Shown: piece by piece, positions 51,289 through 60,698 of the stretch
How the letters are laid out: every line of letters begins with the position of its first letter
Numbering within the stretch: position 1 is the first letter of the stretch
NCBI GenBank assembly: GCA_016743945.1
Contig: JADGFI010000018.1
Coordinates: 40,433-104,432 of the forward strand
Direction: 5' to 3'
DNA: 64,000 bases
From: Desulfobacteraceae bacterium
GTDB lineage: Bacteria > Desulfobacterota > Desulfobacteria > Desulfobacterales > Desulfobacteraceae
Translations under genes and position numbers: made by a program
Notes under the pieces: model-generated
Told to the model about the DNA's origin: nothing
The model's input: the letters and a program-made list of their open reading frames with translations, nothing else
The model's database searches: none

Positions 51289-52272
51289 TCATATCCGTTT
51301 GCGAACCGCTAGAACCGGACAGACAGATCGGCTAATGACCCGGTCTGTGGTGGAACCCACTAGAAATTGTTCCAGAAGGCTGTGTCCATGGATTCCCAAA
51401 ACCATCATATCCACCTTCTTTAGTTCGGCATAGGTGATTAACTCAGCATAGGCCTGGCCTTCCAGCAGGTTGATTACCGGTGTGCACCAATTTCGGCTTT
51501 CTTCGGGGACCATATGGGAAAGCTGGCGCTCAATGCGGCTCAACAGACGGCTTCGTCTTTCACATTCGTCATCCGTGGTTTTTTGTTGTAGGGTTAAAAA
51601 TTCAGACCGGGTCCACCCCAGGTAATCCCCTTCCTGGATTTTCATATAATCGGTGGTGGCCAGTTCAATATGTTTTTCCGGCTTGATCACATGGACCAGG
51701 TGCAGTTCTGCCTGGAATTCCTGGGCCAGGCTCAGTCCATATTCAAAGGCCAGATCCGATTCAGGAGAAAAGTCACATCCCACCAGGATTCGTCCCAGGG
51801 GAACCCTGAAAACATTTGGAAATGAGGGATGATCCTCCTGGGCATGGAGCACCAACAGTGGGCAGGTAAGGGTCTTGACCAGACGATCTGTGACAGAACC
51901 GATTAAAAACCGTTTGATCCCGGACCCGCCGTGGGTGGCTGCGATGACAAGGTCAATGTCTTTTTCCTGGGCGATTTGGGTAAGCTCATCGGCCGCATGG
52001 CCCTGGAGAACGAGGGTTTTGGCATCTATCCCCTGTTCTCTAACCAGATTTTCAAGACGGGCCTTTGTATCATCCAGCCGTTCCTTGGCAACTTTTTCCG
52101 ATGTAATATAGGCCTGGCCGTGGCTGGACAGCATCACCATGTCATGCAGGACATGACACACATACAGCCTGGCGTGGAATTCTGCGGCCAGTGCCCTGCC
52201 ATAGGACAGGATAAGATGGGAAAAATTTGAAAAATCAACAGCACACATAATTTTTTTTGGTTGGATTCTCAT
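51289..52272 (-). CDS. tandem universal stress protein
   Basis: 327 residues. Two UspA domains follow one another: KIMCAVDFSNFSHLILSYGRALA to VTDRLVKTLTCPLLVLHA, then RILVGCDFSPESDLAFEYGLSLA to GSTTDRVISRSVCPVLAVR. Both have the ATP-type G-x2-G-x9-G(S/T) loop (GGSGIKRFLIGSVTDR and GHSLLEQFLVGSTTDR). The start at 52272 has GAGGAG upstream; the ATG five codons earlier is less likely. It is a cytoplasmic stress protein in a single-gene unit. Confidence 0.9.
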   Translation of the reverse strand: MRIQPKKIMCAVDFSNFSHLILSYGRALAAEFHARLYVCHVLHDMVMLSSHGQAYITSEKVAKERLDDTKARLENLVREQGIDAKTLVLQGHAADELTQIAQEKDIDLVIAATHGGSGIKRFLIGSVTDRLVKTLTCPLLVLHAQEDHPSFPNVFRVPLGRILVGCDFSPESDLAFEYGLSLAQEFQAELHLVHVIKPEKHIELATTDYMKIQEGDYLGWTRSEFLTLQQKTTDDECERRSRLLSRIERQLSHMVPEESRNWCTPVINLLEGQAYAELITYAELKKVDMMVLGIHGHSLLEQFLVGSTTDRVISRSVCPVLAVRKRI

Positions 52273-52499
52273 AATTCTTCTCCTCATAAAAAAATGGTTT
52301 AAACGGCAACCGCACTTTTACAAAAAAGATATATTCGAGAAAATGGATGACGGATTCGGCACGAAGATGAAATCCCCAGGCGATTCTGGTTGCTGGAATT
52401 GCCAGATGTGCTGAGACCAGATCCATAGCGATATTACGACTAATGTGGTTTCAACTAAATTAAAGTTTAATCTTCTTTTCCAGGGTCCGTCAAGGAAAA

Positions 52500-53411
52500 T
52501 TATCCCAGGGCCAGCAATATCAACCCCATAAACATGATGATGACGCCGACAAGTTTTGGGGGGGAGCGTTTTTCCTTTAGGACAAGAATTCCCAGAGCAG
52601 CCCCCAGGGGGATGCTAAGCTGGCGAAAACCAACCACATAGCTCACATTGTTCACAAACGCCATTGAAATAAGAACAATACCATAGGTGACCTGAATGGA
52701 TAGCCCTGCAAAAACGGCATTCTTTTTGTTAAGAAACAGCAGGATTTTTATTTCTGAACGGCCCTTTTGACTCGCTATAACATAGAAAAAAAGCCAGATA
52801 GAGGCCATCACTGATTCCCCAAAAGCATAAACAAGGGTTATCCCAATATTTCCCATGGTCATTTGGGGGCTTGTTCTGAGCAGTCTCAGGGCCTCATCAT
52901 CCAGAAGACTATAGCCGGATGTACCAATAGCAGCCAGCAACGCAAGTGTGCAAGTTGTGTTGAAGTAATTTTTTAAACGAAGATCATTAAATTTTTTGAG
53001 GGGGACCAGAAAACAGCCGCCGACAACCAGTATGATGCCGGCAATACACAATTGCGACACCTGGTCTCCCCGGCCGAGAAATAGGGTGACAATCGTCACA
53101 ACAATAACCGGAGAAGATCTGGCAATGGGATAGGCAATGGAGATGTCGCCTGCCTGGTAGGCGCCGGCAAGGGCGATATAGTACAGGGCCATGAAAAAGC
53201 CTGCCATGGTGACCAGCAGCCAGACCTGAAAAGAGATGCCATGGGCAATGGTATCCCAATATATAACAAGAACAGGGGACAGCAGCAGGGCACCGGTAAA
53301 ACTTGCCACCAGGAAAAAGGCCGATGACGGGTGCTGGCGTTTGCTGAGCAGATTCCACCCCGCATGCATGAAGGCTGAGATGATAACAAGAATAATTGCG
53401 AGTATCGACAT
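52500..53411 (-). CDS. EamA/DMT superfamily transporter
   Basis: 303 residues with about ten membrane helices in two related halves (ILVIISAFMHAGWNLLSKR in the first, LLAAIGTSGYSLLDDEAL in the second), the EamA pattern. It ends GVIIMFMGLILLALG. Likely an exporter of metabolites or amino acids; substrate unknown. The ribosome site is weak. It is preceded by a strong hairpin that ends the transport operon upstream. Confidence 0.85.
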   Translation of the reverse strand: MSILAIILVIISAFMHAGWNLLSKRQHPSSAFFLVASFTGALLLSPVLVIYWDTIAHGISFQVWLLVTMAGFFMALYYIALAGAYQAGDISIAYPIARSSPVIVVTIVTLFLGRGDQVSQLCIAGIILVVGGCFLVPLKKFNDLRLKNYFNTTCTLALLAAIGTSGYSLLDDEALRLLRTSPQMTMGNIGITLVYAFGESVMASIWLFFYVIASQKGRSEIKILLFLNKKNAVFAGLSIQVTYGIVLISMAFVNNVSYVVGFRQLSIPLGAALGILVLKEKRSPPKLVGVIIMFMGLILLALG

Positions 53412-53487
53412 CTGTATTAAGGCTCGTCCTCAGTGGCAAAGATTACCAATCATGGCTACCCTTAACACAGGTATTTGCCGAAAACAA

Positions 53488-53528
53488 GAGAGGTTGCCCC
53501 CAATTTGAAGGGGATATAGAGACCTCTC
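53488..53528 (-). terminator. hairpin terminator downstream of the BCCT transporter unit
   Basis: GAGAGGT pairs with ACCTCTC, with an inner CCCC/GGGG pairing. On the minus strand it is followed by TTGTTTTC. It sits between the 30-residue ORF and the EamA gene. Confidence 0.6.
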
Positions 53529-53568
53529 CAAACCTAATAGCACAGATAGTCCGGGATACTTTTTGAAT

Positions 53569-53661
53569 TCATGTTTTGTCTTTTTTAAACAACAGCCACA
53601 GCATCAGGCCGATAAAGATAAAAACCATGATGTTGAGCAGCGTATCAATCAAATTACCCAT
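53569..53661 (-). CDS. 30-residue membrane peptide downstream of BCCT transporter
   Basis: A short frame overlapping the BCCT stop by 8 bp: MGNLIDTLLNIMVFIFIGLM and LWLLFKKDKT. It has one hydrophobic helix and a basic tail. Overlap with the stop codon suggests translational coupling. Small single-helix partners are known for several transporters, but this one is not recognised and could be chance. Confidence 0.5.
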   Translation of the reverse strand: MGNLIDTLLNIMVFIFIGLMLWLLFKKDKT

Positions 53662-55150
53662 CTGTTTCTCCCACATCCTCTTTGAGTGCCTTTATCAGGC
53701 AAACCAGCAACACCAGAACAATAAATACAAACGGCCCCGCGCTCATGGCAATGATTTGACGCACGGCTCCCACGCTGTTGGAAAGAATCATAGCAAGTCC
53801 TAATGCCCCGAGAATACCTCCCCAGATCAGTTTTATTTTAACCGCCGGATTTTGAGAGCCGCCCTCGGAAAACATGGAGAGGACATAGGCGGCGCTGACC
53901 ACGCTGGTGACAATAAACAAAAAGGCAGCGATGATGGTCACGATAATGGTAATCGTCGAAAGCGGCAGTGTATCCAGAAGAATAAAGGTTGTCTGGTTTA
54001 TTTTGGTTTCAACGACTACCGGATCGATTCTGGAGGCCGCTCCCTGGTAAAATGCCATACCACCAAAAATACCGAACCAGAAAATCGAGAAAACCGTGGG
54101 GGCGAGCAATACCCCGACAATGAACTCTCGAATGGTACGGCCACGGGAAATTCTGGCGATAAAAACCCCCACAAAAGGTGCCCAGGCCAGCCACCAGACC
54201 ATGTAGTTTAAGGACCAGTCACTGAACCAGCCCCTGACGTCCTCATCATAAAAGGTATACGTCATAAATCCGTGGGGGATGACGTGGGTAAAATACTGCC
54301 CGATCGCCTCAACGATGCCGTTCATTAGAAAAGACGTCGGCCCGACTAACAGCAGATAGACCATCAGGCATACGGCGAGACCTACAGCAATATTTGAAAG
54401 CAACGCCATTCCTTTGCTCAAATCCATTGTCAGCGGCACCATGTATACGACAAATAAAATACCGAAAATGATCAGCGAGTATCGAATACCCGTCATATCA
54501 ATTTTAAACAGAGCTGCCACGCCGTCCTGAACCTGGAATACACCCATGGCAACAGAACCGGCCAAGCCGATTGCAATGGCATAAATGGAAAGAAGATCCA
54601 TCAGCCATCCGATACGCCTTGGCAATGGCCGGTCACCAAAAACACTCACAAGGGGCGCACTGATCAACTGGGGAGTTCCCCGGCAAAATCCAAAATAAGC
54701 GATCACCAGAGCTGTCAAACCGTAAATCGCCCAGGCGTGGAGTCCCCAATGGAAATTGGTGAAGAGCATGGCCATGGAGGCTGCTTTTTCAGGGGCCACG
54801 CCGTTTCGGCTGATGGCCAAATAATGTGATATCGGCTCGGCCGCACCGTAAAATAAAAGTCCAACGCCCATGCCCGCCGCAAACATCATGGCCATCCAAC
54901 TGGTTGTCGAAAATTCAGGTGATTCGCCCTCTTTTCCCAGCATCACCTTTCCGTATTTTGAAAAAGCAAGTGCGATACTCGAGATGAGCATGATGCTTGC
55001 CGTCAGCATGATAAACCAGCCACGGCTTCGAAAAGCGATCTCTACATAATTGGCGGCAAAACTGGTAAGTCCCGGGGTGTCGAATATGCCCCAGATAGCC
55101 ACCCCGATAGTCATTGCAACGGCAACAGCTAAAAGTGGATTTTTAAACAC
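53654..55150 (-). CDS. BCCT family betaine/carnitine/choline transporter
   Basis: 498 residues from a GTG at 55150 that has GAGGGAGG six bases before; the ATG at 55204 lacks a ribosome site. Twelve membrane helices. Family signatures: SWMAMMFAAGMGVGLLFYGAAEP and FTNFHWGLHAWAIYG. It imports quaternary ammonium compounds such as glycine betaine, carnitine or choline, for osmoprotection or as methyl source. The C-terminal tail is short. A nested palindrome is located upstream, and a tiny membrane ORF overlaps its stop. Confidence 0.93.
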   Translation of the reverse strand: MFKNPLLAVAVAMTIGVAIWGIFDTPGLTSFAANYVEIAFRSRGWFIMLTASIMLISSIALAFSKYGKVMLGKEGESPEFSTTSWMAMMFAAGMGVGLLFYGAAEPISHYLAISRNGVAPEKAASMAMLFTNFHWGLHAWAIYGLTALVIAYFGFCRGTPQLISAPLVSVFGDRPLPRRIGWLMDLLSIYAIAIGLAGSVAMGVFQVQDGVAALFKIDMTGIRYSLIIFGILFVVYMVPLTMDLSKGMALLSNIAVGLAVCLMVYLLLVGPTSFLMNGIVEAIGQYFTHVIPHGFMTYTFYDEDVRGWFSDWSLNYMVWWLAWAPFVGVFIARISRGRTIREFIVGVLLAPTVFSIFWFGIFGGMAFYQGAASRIDPVVVETKINQTTFILLDTLPLSTITIIVTIIAAFLFIVTSVVSAAYVLSMFSEGGSQNPAVKIKLIWGGILGALGLAMILSNSVGAVRQIIAMSAGPFVFIVLVLLVCLIKALKEDVGETDG

Positions 55151-55287
55151 GCAAGCCTCCCTCAAAAAAAATTTCCCCGATCCCTTAAGTTTGGTGATTG
55201 ACATTCGTATTTATTTTTATTTGCCGGACTAATTACTAAATCAGGATAACAAGTTCTACCATTAAAATTTTAAAACCGCCAGCGGAA

Positions 55288-55319
55288 CTATTATAACCAT
55301 TACCGGTAATACATAATAG
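55288..55319 (-). promoter_or_regulatory. nested palindrome upstream of the BCCT gene
   Basis: ATTACCGGTAAT is a perfect 12-bp palindrome (55299-55310) flanked by CTATTAT and ATAATAG, which are complementary to each other. It lies about 140 bp before the GTG start. It resembles an operator with outer arms. The rest of 55151-55452 shows no gene. Confidence 0.45.
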
Positions 55320-55452
55320 CGGGGGCGGGGTATTGTTTAAAAAAAGGGGCAGGCTCTCCTATCTCAAATCATCGGGGTAAACTTTATTGATATCGTTGAA
55401 TCTAAAAAATTCTGCCAGAAAATTCTTTCCAGTAGCCTGGGCCCAAGAACGC

Positions 55453-56394
55453 TTATTTGAATAATGCACTCACGCTTTCACCGGTGTGTACCCTCAAAAT
55501 GGCCCGGGAAAACAAAGATGCAATTGAAAGAACTTTTAATTTAGGGAATAGTTTGTCTTCCGAAATATGCACCGTGTTTGAAACAACGATTTTTGTAACG
55601 TCAGTGGTCTTGAGATTTGCCACTGCATTACCGCAGAGAACCGGGTGGGTAGCCCCTACATAAATTTTTCCAACCCCTGCCTTTTTAAGCGTGTGAACAG
55701 TCGTGATCAAGGTACTGCCGGTGGAAATTTCATCATCAAAAACAATGGCATCCTTACCTTTCACCTTACCGACCACCAGCCCCTGCTCTACATCCGAATC
55801 GCTGATACGCCTTTTGTCGATAAATGCCATGGGAATGTCCAGGCGGTTGGCAAACCTGCCGACCCTTTTGGCACCCCCTGCATCTGTTGCAACGGCCACC
55901 ATTTGGGATAGATCCAAGCGGCAGGCAAAATAATCGCAGATGGTCGGTATCGCGGTTAGGTGATCCACTGGCATACTAAAGAAACCATGGACCGAATCCG
56001 CATGTAGATCCATGGTCAGGACCCTGTCGGCACCGGCTGTTTTCAAAAGATCGGCGATCAGGCGCCCGGCAATGGATATCCGTGGTGCATCTTTCTTGTC
56101 TGACCTCGCATAGGAATAATACGGAATCACTGCAGTGATCCTCCTGGCAGAGGCACTGCGAAGGGCATCCAGGGTTAGCATGAGTGCCATGATATTGTCA
56201 CTGGCAGGCTGGGTGAGGGATTGAACCACAAAAACATCCTTTTCCCTAACACTTTCTTTAACCTGGACAAAAAGGTTGTCATTTGAAAAACGAGATATAT
56301 CCAACTGGCTTAAAGGGATACCGAGGTGGTCACAAATTTCCTTTGTAAGAGCATTGTTGGCGCCAGCGGAAAACACTTTTAAGTTTTCATTCAT
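55453..56394 (-). CDS. prs: ribose-phosphate pyrophosphokinase
   Basis: 313 residues, the usual length. It makes PRPP from ribose 5-phosphate and ATP. Seen: LDISRFSNDNLFVQVKESVREKDVFVVQS, the catalytic flexible loop region YSYARSDKKDAPRISIAG, MDLHADSVHGFF, and the PRPP loop VFDDEISTGSTL. GGGAGA precedes the start. It supplies nucleotide, histidine and tryptophan synthesis. It has no clear operon partner. Confidence 0.95.
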   Translation of the reverse strand: MNENLKVFSAGANNALTKEICDHLGIPLSQLDISRFSNDNLFVQVKESVREKDVFVVQSLTQPASDNIMALMLTLDALRSASARRITAVIPYYSYARSDKKDAPRISIAGRLIADLLKTAGADRVLTMDLHADSVHGFFSMPVDHLTAIPTICDYFACRLDLSQMVAVATDAGGAKRVGRFANRLDIPMAFIDKRRISDSDVEQGLVVGKVKGKDAIVFDDEISTGSTLITTVHTLKKAGVGKIYVGATHPVLCGNAVANLKTTDVTKIVVSNTVHISEDKLFPKLKVLSIASLFSRAILRVHTGESVSALFK

Positions 56395-56424
56395 TTAAAA
56401 CTGATCTCCCTATTGTTTTTGTCT

Positions 56425-57567
56425 TCATATTGCATTTATTATTTTTCTTAAAAAGGGTGTTTTAAGTTGTATAGCACTTTCTGGACAGATCTCCTGACAG
56501 CAAAAGCAGCGTATACAATTATCGTATTTGTATACGGGCACGATTGATTTATCATCATTTTTAAAAAAAATGGCTTTGGGATTTGCCGGACACATACTGA
56601 CACAGGCACCACATCGAACACATTTTTTTGCCTCAATGTATGGTTTTGATACAATCCGATTGTTCATAAAATTTGAGAAAAAACCTGGGGAATAAGATTT
56701 TATAGGTTTCCGATCAATTTTAAAATCATCGGTAAAAAAGCTTTCAAAATCATCACCAAGCAGTTCTATGTCCTCTTCCAAAAATGATCCCATGCCAGCC
56801 TGCATACCATATCTTGTTGTTGGAACATATTTTGGATTTACTTTTATTAATCGGCAAACCGTAGCATCCAAAGCAACCGGATCGGAGGAGAAAATAAGTA
56901 GATTCATTTTTTTTGGAGTCCCACCTCTTGGCCCATTTCCCTCCATACCATAGATGCCATCCATAATATAAAGCCGTGGCTTGATAAATTTATTCAAATC
57001 AACAAGCATTTTTGCAAAATCATCAGCCCCTGGTAATTTTAAATGGAATTCTCCCTTAAGAACTCCGGGAATACAGCCAAACTGGTTCTTGATTGCACCT
57101 GTAAATTTCTCTAATCCATGGGTTTTTAATTTCGGAAGACTGATAACAGCATCATTATCAAATACAGCTTTTGCAATGGTGAATTTTCTGTTTTGAATAC
57201 CTTCATCAAAAAATACATCAATTCCGGTTTTGAAATCTGCCAACTTGATGTTAATTTCATCCGCAACCTGGGCTAATCCGGCTTTTTTTGCGGCCTTCGA
57301 CGTTTTTCCTATTGCGGGTGAATCGCCATAGGTAACATTTATTCCGGTTTTTATTAATATTTCGGCAACTGCCTTGAAAACAGCCGGATTTGTTGTAACA
57401 CACTTTTCCGGGGCTTCACCCACTAATATATTGGGTTTTAATAAAATATTTTCGCCCTTTTGAACAAAGAGGGAAACACCACCTAAAAGTGAAATGCCTC
57501 TCTCGATACATCTTTTCACGGTTTCATATTTATACGATTCACATCTTATAAGAGCAACTTTTGACAT
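56425..57567 (-). CDS. DUF362 domain protein with two [4Fe-4S] clusters
   Basis: 380 residues. The N-terminal DUF362 part has ENILLKPNILVGEAPEKCVTTNP, ISLPKLKTHGLEKFTGAIKNQFG and YIMDGIYGMEGNGPRGG. The C-terminus carries two ferredoxin motifs, CVRCGACVSMCP and CIRCFCCQEICP. DUF362 proteins occur in anaerobes and may act in electron transfer or cofactor chemistry. AAGGTG lies four bases before the ATG. It is next to prs but 30 bp apart on the same strand, so co-transcription is possible. Confidence 0.87.
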   Translation of the reverse strand: MSKVALIRCESYKYETVKRCIERGISLLGGVSLFVQKGENILLKPNILVGEAPEKCVTTNPAVFKAVAEILIKTGINVTYGDSPAIGKTSKAAKKAGLAQVADEINIKLADFKTGIDVFFDEGIQNRKFTIAKAVFDNDAVISLPKLKTHGLEKFTGAIKNQFGCIPGVLKGEFHLKLPGADDFAKMLVDLNKFIKPRLYIMDGIYGMEGNGPRGGTPKKMNLLIFSSDPVALDATVCRLIKVNPKYVPTTRYGMQAGMGSFLEEDIELLGDDFESFFTDDFKIDRKPIKSYSPGFFSNFMNNRIVSKPYIEAKKCVRCGACVSMCPANPKAIFFKNDDKSIVPVYKYDNCIRCFCCQEICPESAIQLKTPFLRKIINAI

Positions 57568-57668
57568 AAAACACCTTATGGTTTCTTCCGTACAGGAATA
57601 CTAATTGTTGAGTGGGTTCTATCCTTTTTTCAGGCACGATATCCATGCTGTTATATTGACAATTTTAT

Positions 57669-58202
57669 TTACACTTTTTTAATTGCAACAAAATACACCG
57701 ATTGATCAAATTTATCAGAGTGCGCGGCTTTCCTTTCTTCATAATAAACAACATGGAAATACTTGAAAGCATTTAGCAGTTCATTCGGTTCAAGACAATA
57801 CTCTTTTCTCTCATCAATGAACGATTCAAAAATAAGAATCCCGCCAGGTTTAAGGCCTTTTTCAATCATTGGAAACAATCGTCTGTCCATAAAACGAATA
57901 TTAATGATAATCTGATAATGATCCTGGGGGATTTGCCAGGTGTCTATATCCTGACAGATTACATTTATCCTTGGATCTTGGCCTGCCAAATGAGTTATGG
58001 CAATATTTGATATATCCACAGCATCCACTTGGAAGCCTTTTTGAGCAAGGAATCTACTATTCCTGCCATTTCCGCAAGCAAGATCCAGGGCGTTCCCATG
58101 GGATGCCAGAAAAATGTATTTTTCTAAAAGATTTGAAGGATCTGAATTCCCAATATTCCTCAGATATTTTGAGTCCCATTTTTTTTGATCTTGTTCAGTC
58201 AA
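57669..58202 (-). CDS. class I SAM-dependent methyltransferase (TehB-like)
   Basis: 177 residues from a TTG at 58202 with GGAG eight bases upstream (LTEQDQKKWDSKYLRNIG). The SAM site is NALDLACGNGRNSRFLA, followed by VDAVDISNIAI and GLKPGGILIFESF. The frame is open further upstream, but the DNA there is the antisense of an AraC fragment. Small methyltransferases of this type act on metals, thiols or small molecules. Substrate unknown. Confidence 0.75.
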   Translation of the reverse strand: MTEQDQKKWDSKYLRNIGNSDPSNLLEKYIFLASHGNALDLACGNGRNSRFLAQKGFQVDAVDISNIAITHLAGQDPRINVICQDIDTWQIPQDHYQIIINIRFMDRRLFPMIEKGLKPGGILIFESFIDERKEYCLEPNELLNAFKYFHVVYYEERKAAHSDKFDQSVYFVAIKKV

Positions 58203-58329
58203 TGTTTCGTCTCCAGCAGATTGTTCAATTTTGAAATATAAACGGTAAAAAAAAATAAGAAAAGGCAAAACTGCTCCTGACGCCATATTTAAAAGCGAAA
58301 AAACATCTGCTTGAAAAAAAAAATCAACC

Positions 58330-58455
58330 GGAATTGAAGACATTGCCCGCCAGGTGGGATATGATGATATCGGATTTTTCAGGAAGGTGTTTGCCCGATA
58401 TGTCGGCATAAGTCCCAGTTTATATCGGCAAAAATTTAACCGGCATTGCATATGA
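58330..58455 (+). pseudogene. C-terminal fragment of an AraC-family regulator
   Basis: Read on the plus strand, GIEDIARQVGYDDIGFFRKVFARYVGISPSLYRQKF is the second helix-turn-helix and tail of an AraC regulator, ending in TGA at 58453. No start, first helix-turn-helix or sensor domain precedes it, because the DNA upstream is A-rich and then the methyltransferase gene on the other strand. So this is a gene remnant that marks a rearrangement. Confidence 0.8.
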
Positions 58456-58572
58456 TATGTTTTGGATAGGTTTTTTAGCCGGCACCCGTTTGACAGACCA
58501 TCTGTTTTTATGAATTTTTTTTATGCAATTGACACAACCAGGAAAAGGAAGACTTACCCTCATTTAGGAACC

Positions 58573-59496
58573 ATGAAAACTCTAACCATTATTTTACCGA
58601 TTTTTATCATCATTGCCGCCGGTTGGTTGGCCAGAAAACGTAATTTTATCCCGGATGCCTTTATCGGACCTGCCAATCAGATCGTGTATTATTTTGCCAT
58701 CCCTGCCATGATTTTCAGGGCGATTTCCAAGGCCTCCTTCCACGACGAATTCAGCAGCCGGGTGTTGATGATTACCCTGGTGTGCATTTTGGTCATCTCC
58801 GGAATTGCCTGGGCAATTACCATGGCCGGGAGAATGCCCAAAACCCTCCGGGGAACCTTTATCCAAAGTTCATTCCATGGAAACCTAGGATACATAGGCC
58901 TTGCGGTTGTGTTTTACAGCCTGGGGGATGCAGGACTTGCCAGCGGTGCCATTTTTGCCGGATTCATCATGATTGTCCAGAACATCCTTGCCGTGGCAGT
59001 GCTCCAGATCCATTCGGAAAAAGGGGAGGGGGCCTTGTTTGATCCTCGGGCCAATCTTAAGCGGATCCTGGGGCATCCGGTTATCTTGTCGGCCTGCACC
59101 GGCATTGGGTTTTCCCTTCTGGAAATTCCCTTGCCAATTATTGCCGAGCGGAGTCTGGGCATTTTGAGCGGGATGGCGCTTCCCCTGGCATTGCTGCTCA
59201 TCGGGGCGAGCCTGTCTTTTGATCTCATGCGATTGCGACTTTGGTCCATGCTGGCAGCAAGCGGCATCAAGCTGTTGGTCATGCCGGGGCTGGGGCTGGT
59301 TATTTTTACCCTGTTTTCCATACCCGTCCCGGAATTTTTGCCGGCCTTTATCCTGCTTGCTTCCCCCACGGCCACTTTGACCTTTGTCATGGCAAAAGAG
59401 ATGAACGGAGACCCTGATTTTGCCGTGGCAGTCATTTCCGGGTGCACCCTGATGTCCGGTATCACCTTTTCCCTCTGGCTTCATTTTTTGCTGTGA
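58573..59496 (+). CDS. AEC family (auxin efflux carrier) transporter
   Basis: 307 residues, starting at an ATG just after AGGAACC; the frame stays open 37 codons upstream without similarity. Ten membrane helices in two halves: LPIFIIIAAGWLARKRNFIPDAF, NQIVYYFAIPAMIFRAISKASF, SSFHGNLGYIGLAVVFY and LPAFILLASPTATLTFVMAKEM. It probably exports or imports carboxylates or amino acids. A short hairpin with a T-run follows at 59490-59511. Confidence 0.87.
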   Translation: MKTLTIILPIFIIIAAGWLARKRNFIPDAFIGPANQIVYYFAIPAMIFRAISKASFHDEFSSRVLMITLVCILVISGIAWAITMAGRMPKTLRGTFIQSSFHGNLGYIGLAVVFYSLGDAGLASGAIFAGFIMIVQNILAVAVLQIHSEKGEGALFDPRANLKRILGHPVILSACTGIGFSLLEIPLPIIAERSLGILSGMALPLALLLIGASLSFDLMRLRLWSMLAASGIKLLVMPGLGLVIFTLFSIPVPEFLPAFILLASPTATLTFVMAKEMNGDPDFAVAVISGCTLMSGITFSLWLHFLL

Positions 59497-59511
59497 GTCC
59501 AGCTTTTTTTT
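59490..59511 (+). terminator. weak terminator after the AEC gene
   Basis: GCTG and CAGC form a 4-bp stem around TGAGTC, followed by eight T. The short stem makes it uncertain. Confidence 0.35.
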
Positions 59512-59564
59512 ACATAAAAATGATTTTTAATGTGACTGAGAATCTCTGCCTTTTTTCATGCCTA

Positions 59565-59594
59565 TTGACAAAAAGCGTTTTCCTATCCTATGGT
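59565..59594 (+). promoter_or_regulatory. promoter candidate for the TAXI-TRAP operon
   Basis: TTGACA at 59565-59570, an 18-bp spacer and TATGGT at 59589-59594. It is 60 bp upstream of the binding protein start. Confidence 0.4.
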
Positions 59595-59654
59595 CACAGT
59601 GCAATTTGTTCAAATCAAAGACAATTTTTTTAAACATTTGAGGAGGGGATAAGG

Positions 59655-60680
59655 ATGATGCGGATCAAGCAAATCACTTTTATTGTTGCGGCACTGGCAT
59701 TTTTGTTTGGCATGGTTTCCACCACCCAGGTTCAGGCAGGACAAGAGCGCAGTTATCTTATGGCCACCGCCTCCACCGGCGGGACCTATTATCCGGTGGG
59801 CGTTGCCCTGTCGACCCTGGTCAAGGTCAAGCTGCAGCCCAAGCAGAAAATCGGTCTGTCGGCCATCAGCTCGGCGGGTTCCGGGGAAAACATCAAACTG
59901 CTGAGGGAGAATGAAGTCCAGTTCGCCATTCTCCAGGGCCTTTACGGGGCCTATGCCTGGAAAGGTACCGGTCCCATAAAAAATGAAGGTCCCCAGAAAA
60001 ATTTGAGATCGGTGACCATGCTTTGGCAAAATGTGGAGCACTTTACCGTGAATAAAAAATTTGCCAAAACCGGCACGGTTTCCGATTTGTTGGGGATGAA
60101 AGGGGAAACCCTTTCCCTGGGCAAGAAAAATTCCGGAACCCTTGGTTCCAACACGGTATTGATGACAAATCTGGGTGCCGATGTTCAAGGGGACTACAAG
60201 CTGATCCATGTTGGTTACGGCCCCTCGGCCAACGCCCTGCAAAATAACCAGGCAGCCGGTATGAGCACTCCGGCAGGATCCCCTGTCTCTGCTGTCACCA
60301 AGGCCATGGCAAACATGGGCGGTGATATTACCGTACTGGACTTCACCGACGCCCAGATGAAACAGGCCGATGGCGGAATGGAATTGTGGACCCGCTTTGT
60401 GATTCCCGCAGGGACCTATCCGAGCCAGGAGAAGGATATCAACACCATTGCCCAGCCGAACTTTTTGGCCGTGCGCGCCGATGTGGATGAGGATGCTGTC
60501 TATCAAATCACCAAGACCACCTATGAGAATTTGCCCTTTCTCAATGCCATCCATGCCGCCACCAAGGCCATGGCAATCGAAAAGGCAATTTCCGGACTGC
60601 CTCTGCCCCTGCACCCCGGTGCAGCCAGGTATTATAAGGAGGTTGGCATCAAGATTCCCGCTCGCCTGATTGTACAATAA
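59655..60680 (+). CDS. TAXI-family TRAP transporter binding protein
   Basis: 341 residues with a signal peptide (ITFIVAALAFLFGMVSTTQVQA). The TAXI binding-protein pattern follows: YLMATASTGGTYYPVGVALSTLVK, ISSAGSGENIKLLRENEVQFAILQG, LSLGKKNSGTLGSNTVLM and FTDAQMKQADGGMELWTRFVIPAGTYP. It carries its ligand (glutamate-like or carboxylate substrates in known cases) to the fused permease encoded downstream. GGAGGGGATAAGG precedes the ATG. Confidence 0.92.
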   Translation: MMRIKQITFIVAALAFLFGMVSTTQVQAGQERSYLMATASTGGTYYPVGVALSTLVKVKLQPKQKIGLSAISSAGSGENIKLLRENEVQFAILQGLYGAYAWKGTGPIKNEGPQKNLRSVTMLWQNVEHFTVNKKFAKTGTVSDLLGMKGETLSLGKKNSGTLGSNTVLMTNLGADVQGDYKLIHVGYGPSANALQNNQAAGMSTPAGSPVSAVTKAMANMGGDITVLDFTDAQMKQADGGMELWTRFVIPAGTYPSQEKDINTIAQPNFLAVRADVDEDAVYQITKTTYENLPFLNAIHAATKAMAIEKAISGLPLPLHPGAARYYKEVGIKIPARLIVQ

Positions 60681-60698
60681 CAAACCGATACCCCACGA

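Noticed and set aside
58203..58451. N-terminal extension of the methyltransferase
   Set aside because: It is antisense to the AraC remnant and an A-rich spacer; the SAM-methyltransferase part begins at the TTG with GGAG.
59610..60683. Minus-strand frame of 357 codons
   Set aside because: Antisense of the TAXI binding protein; the plus-strand gene has a signal peptide and family motifs.
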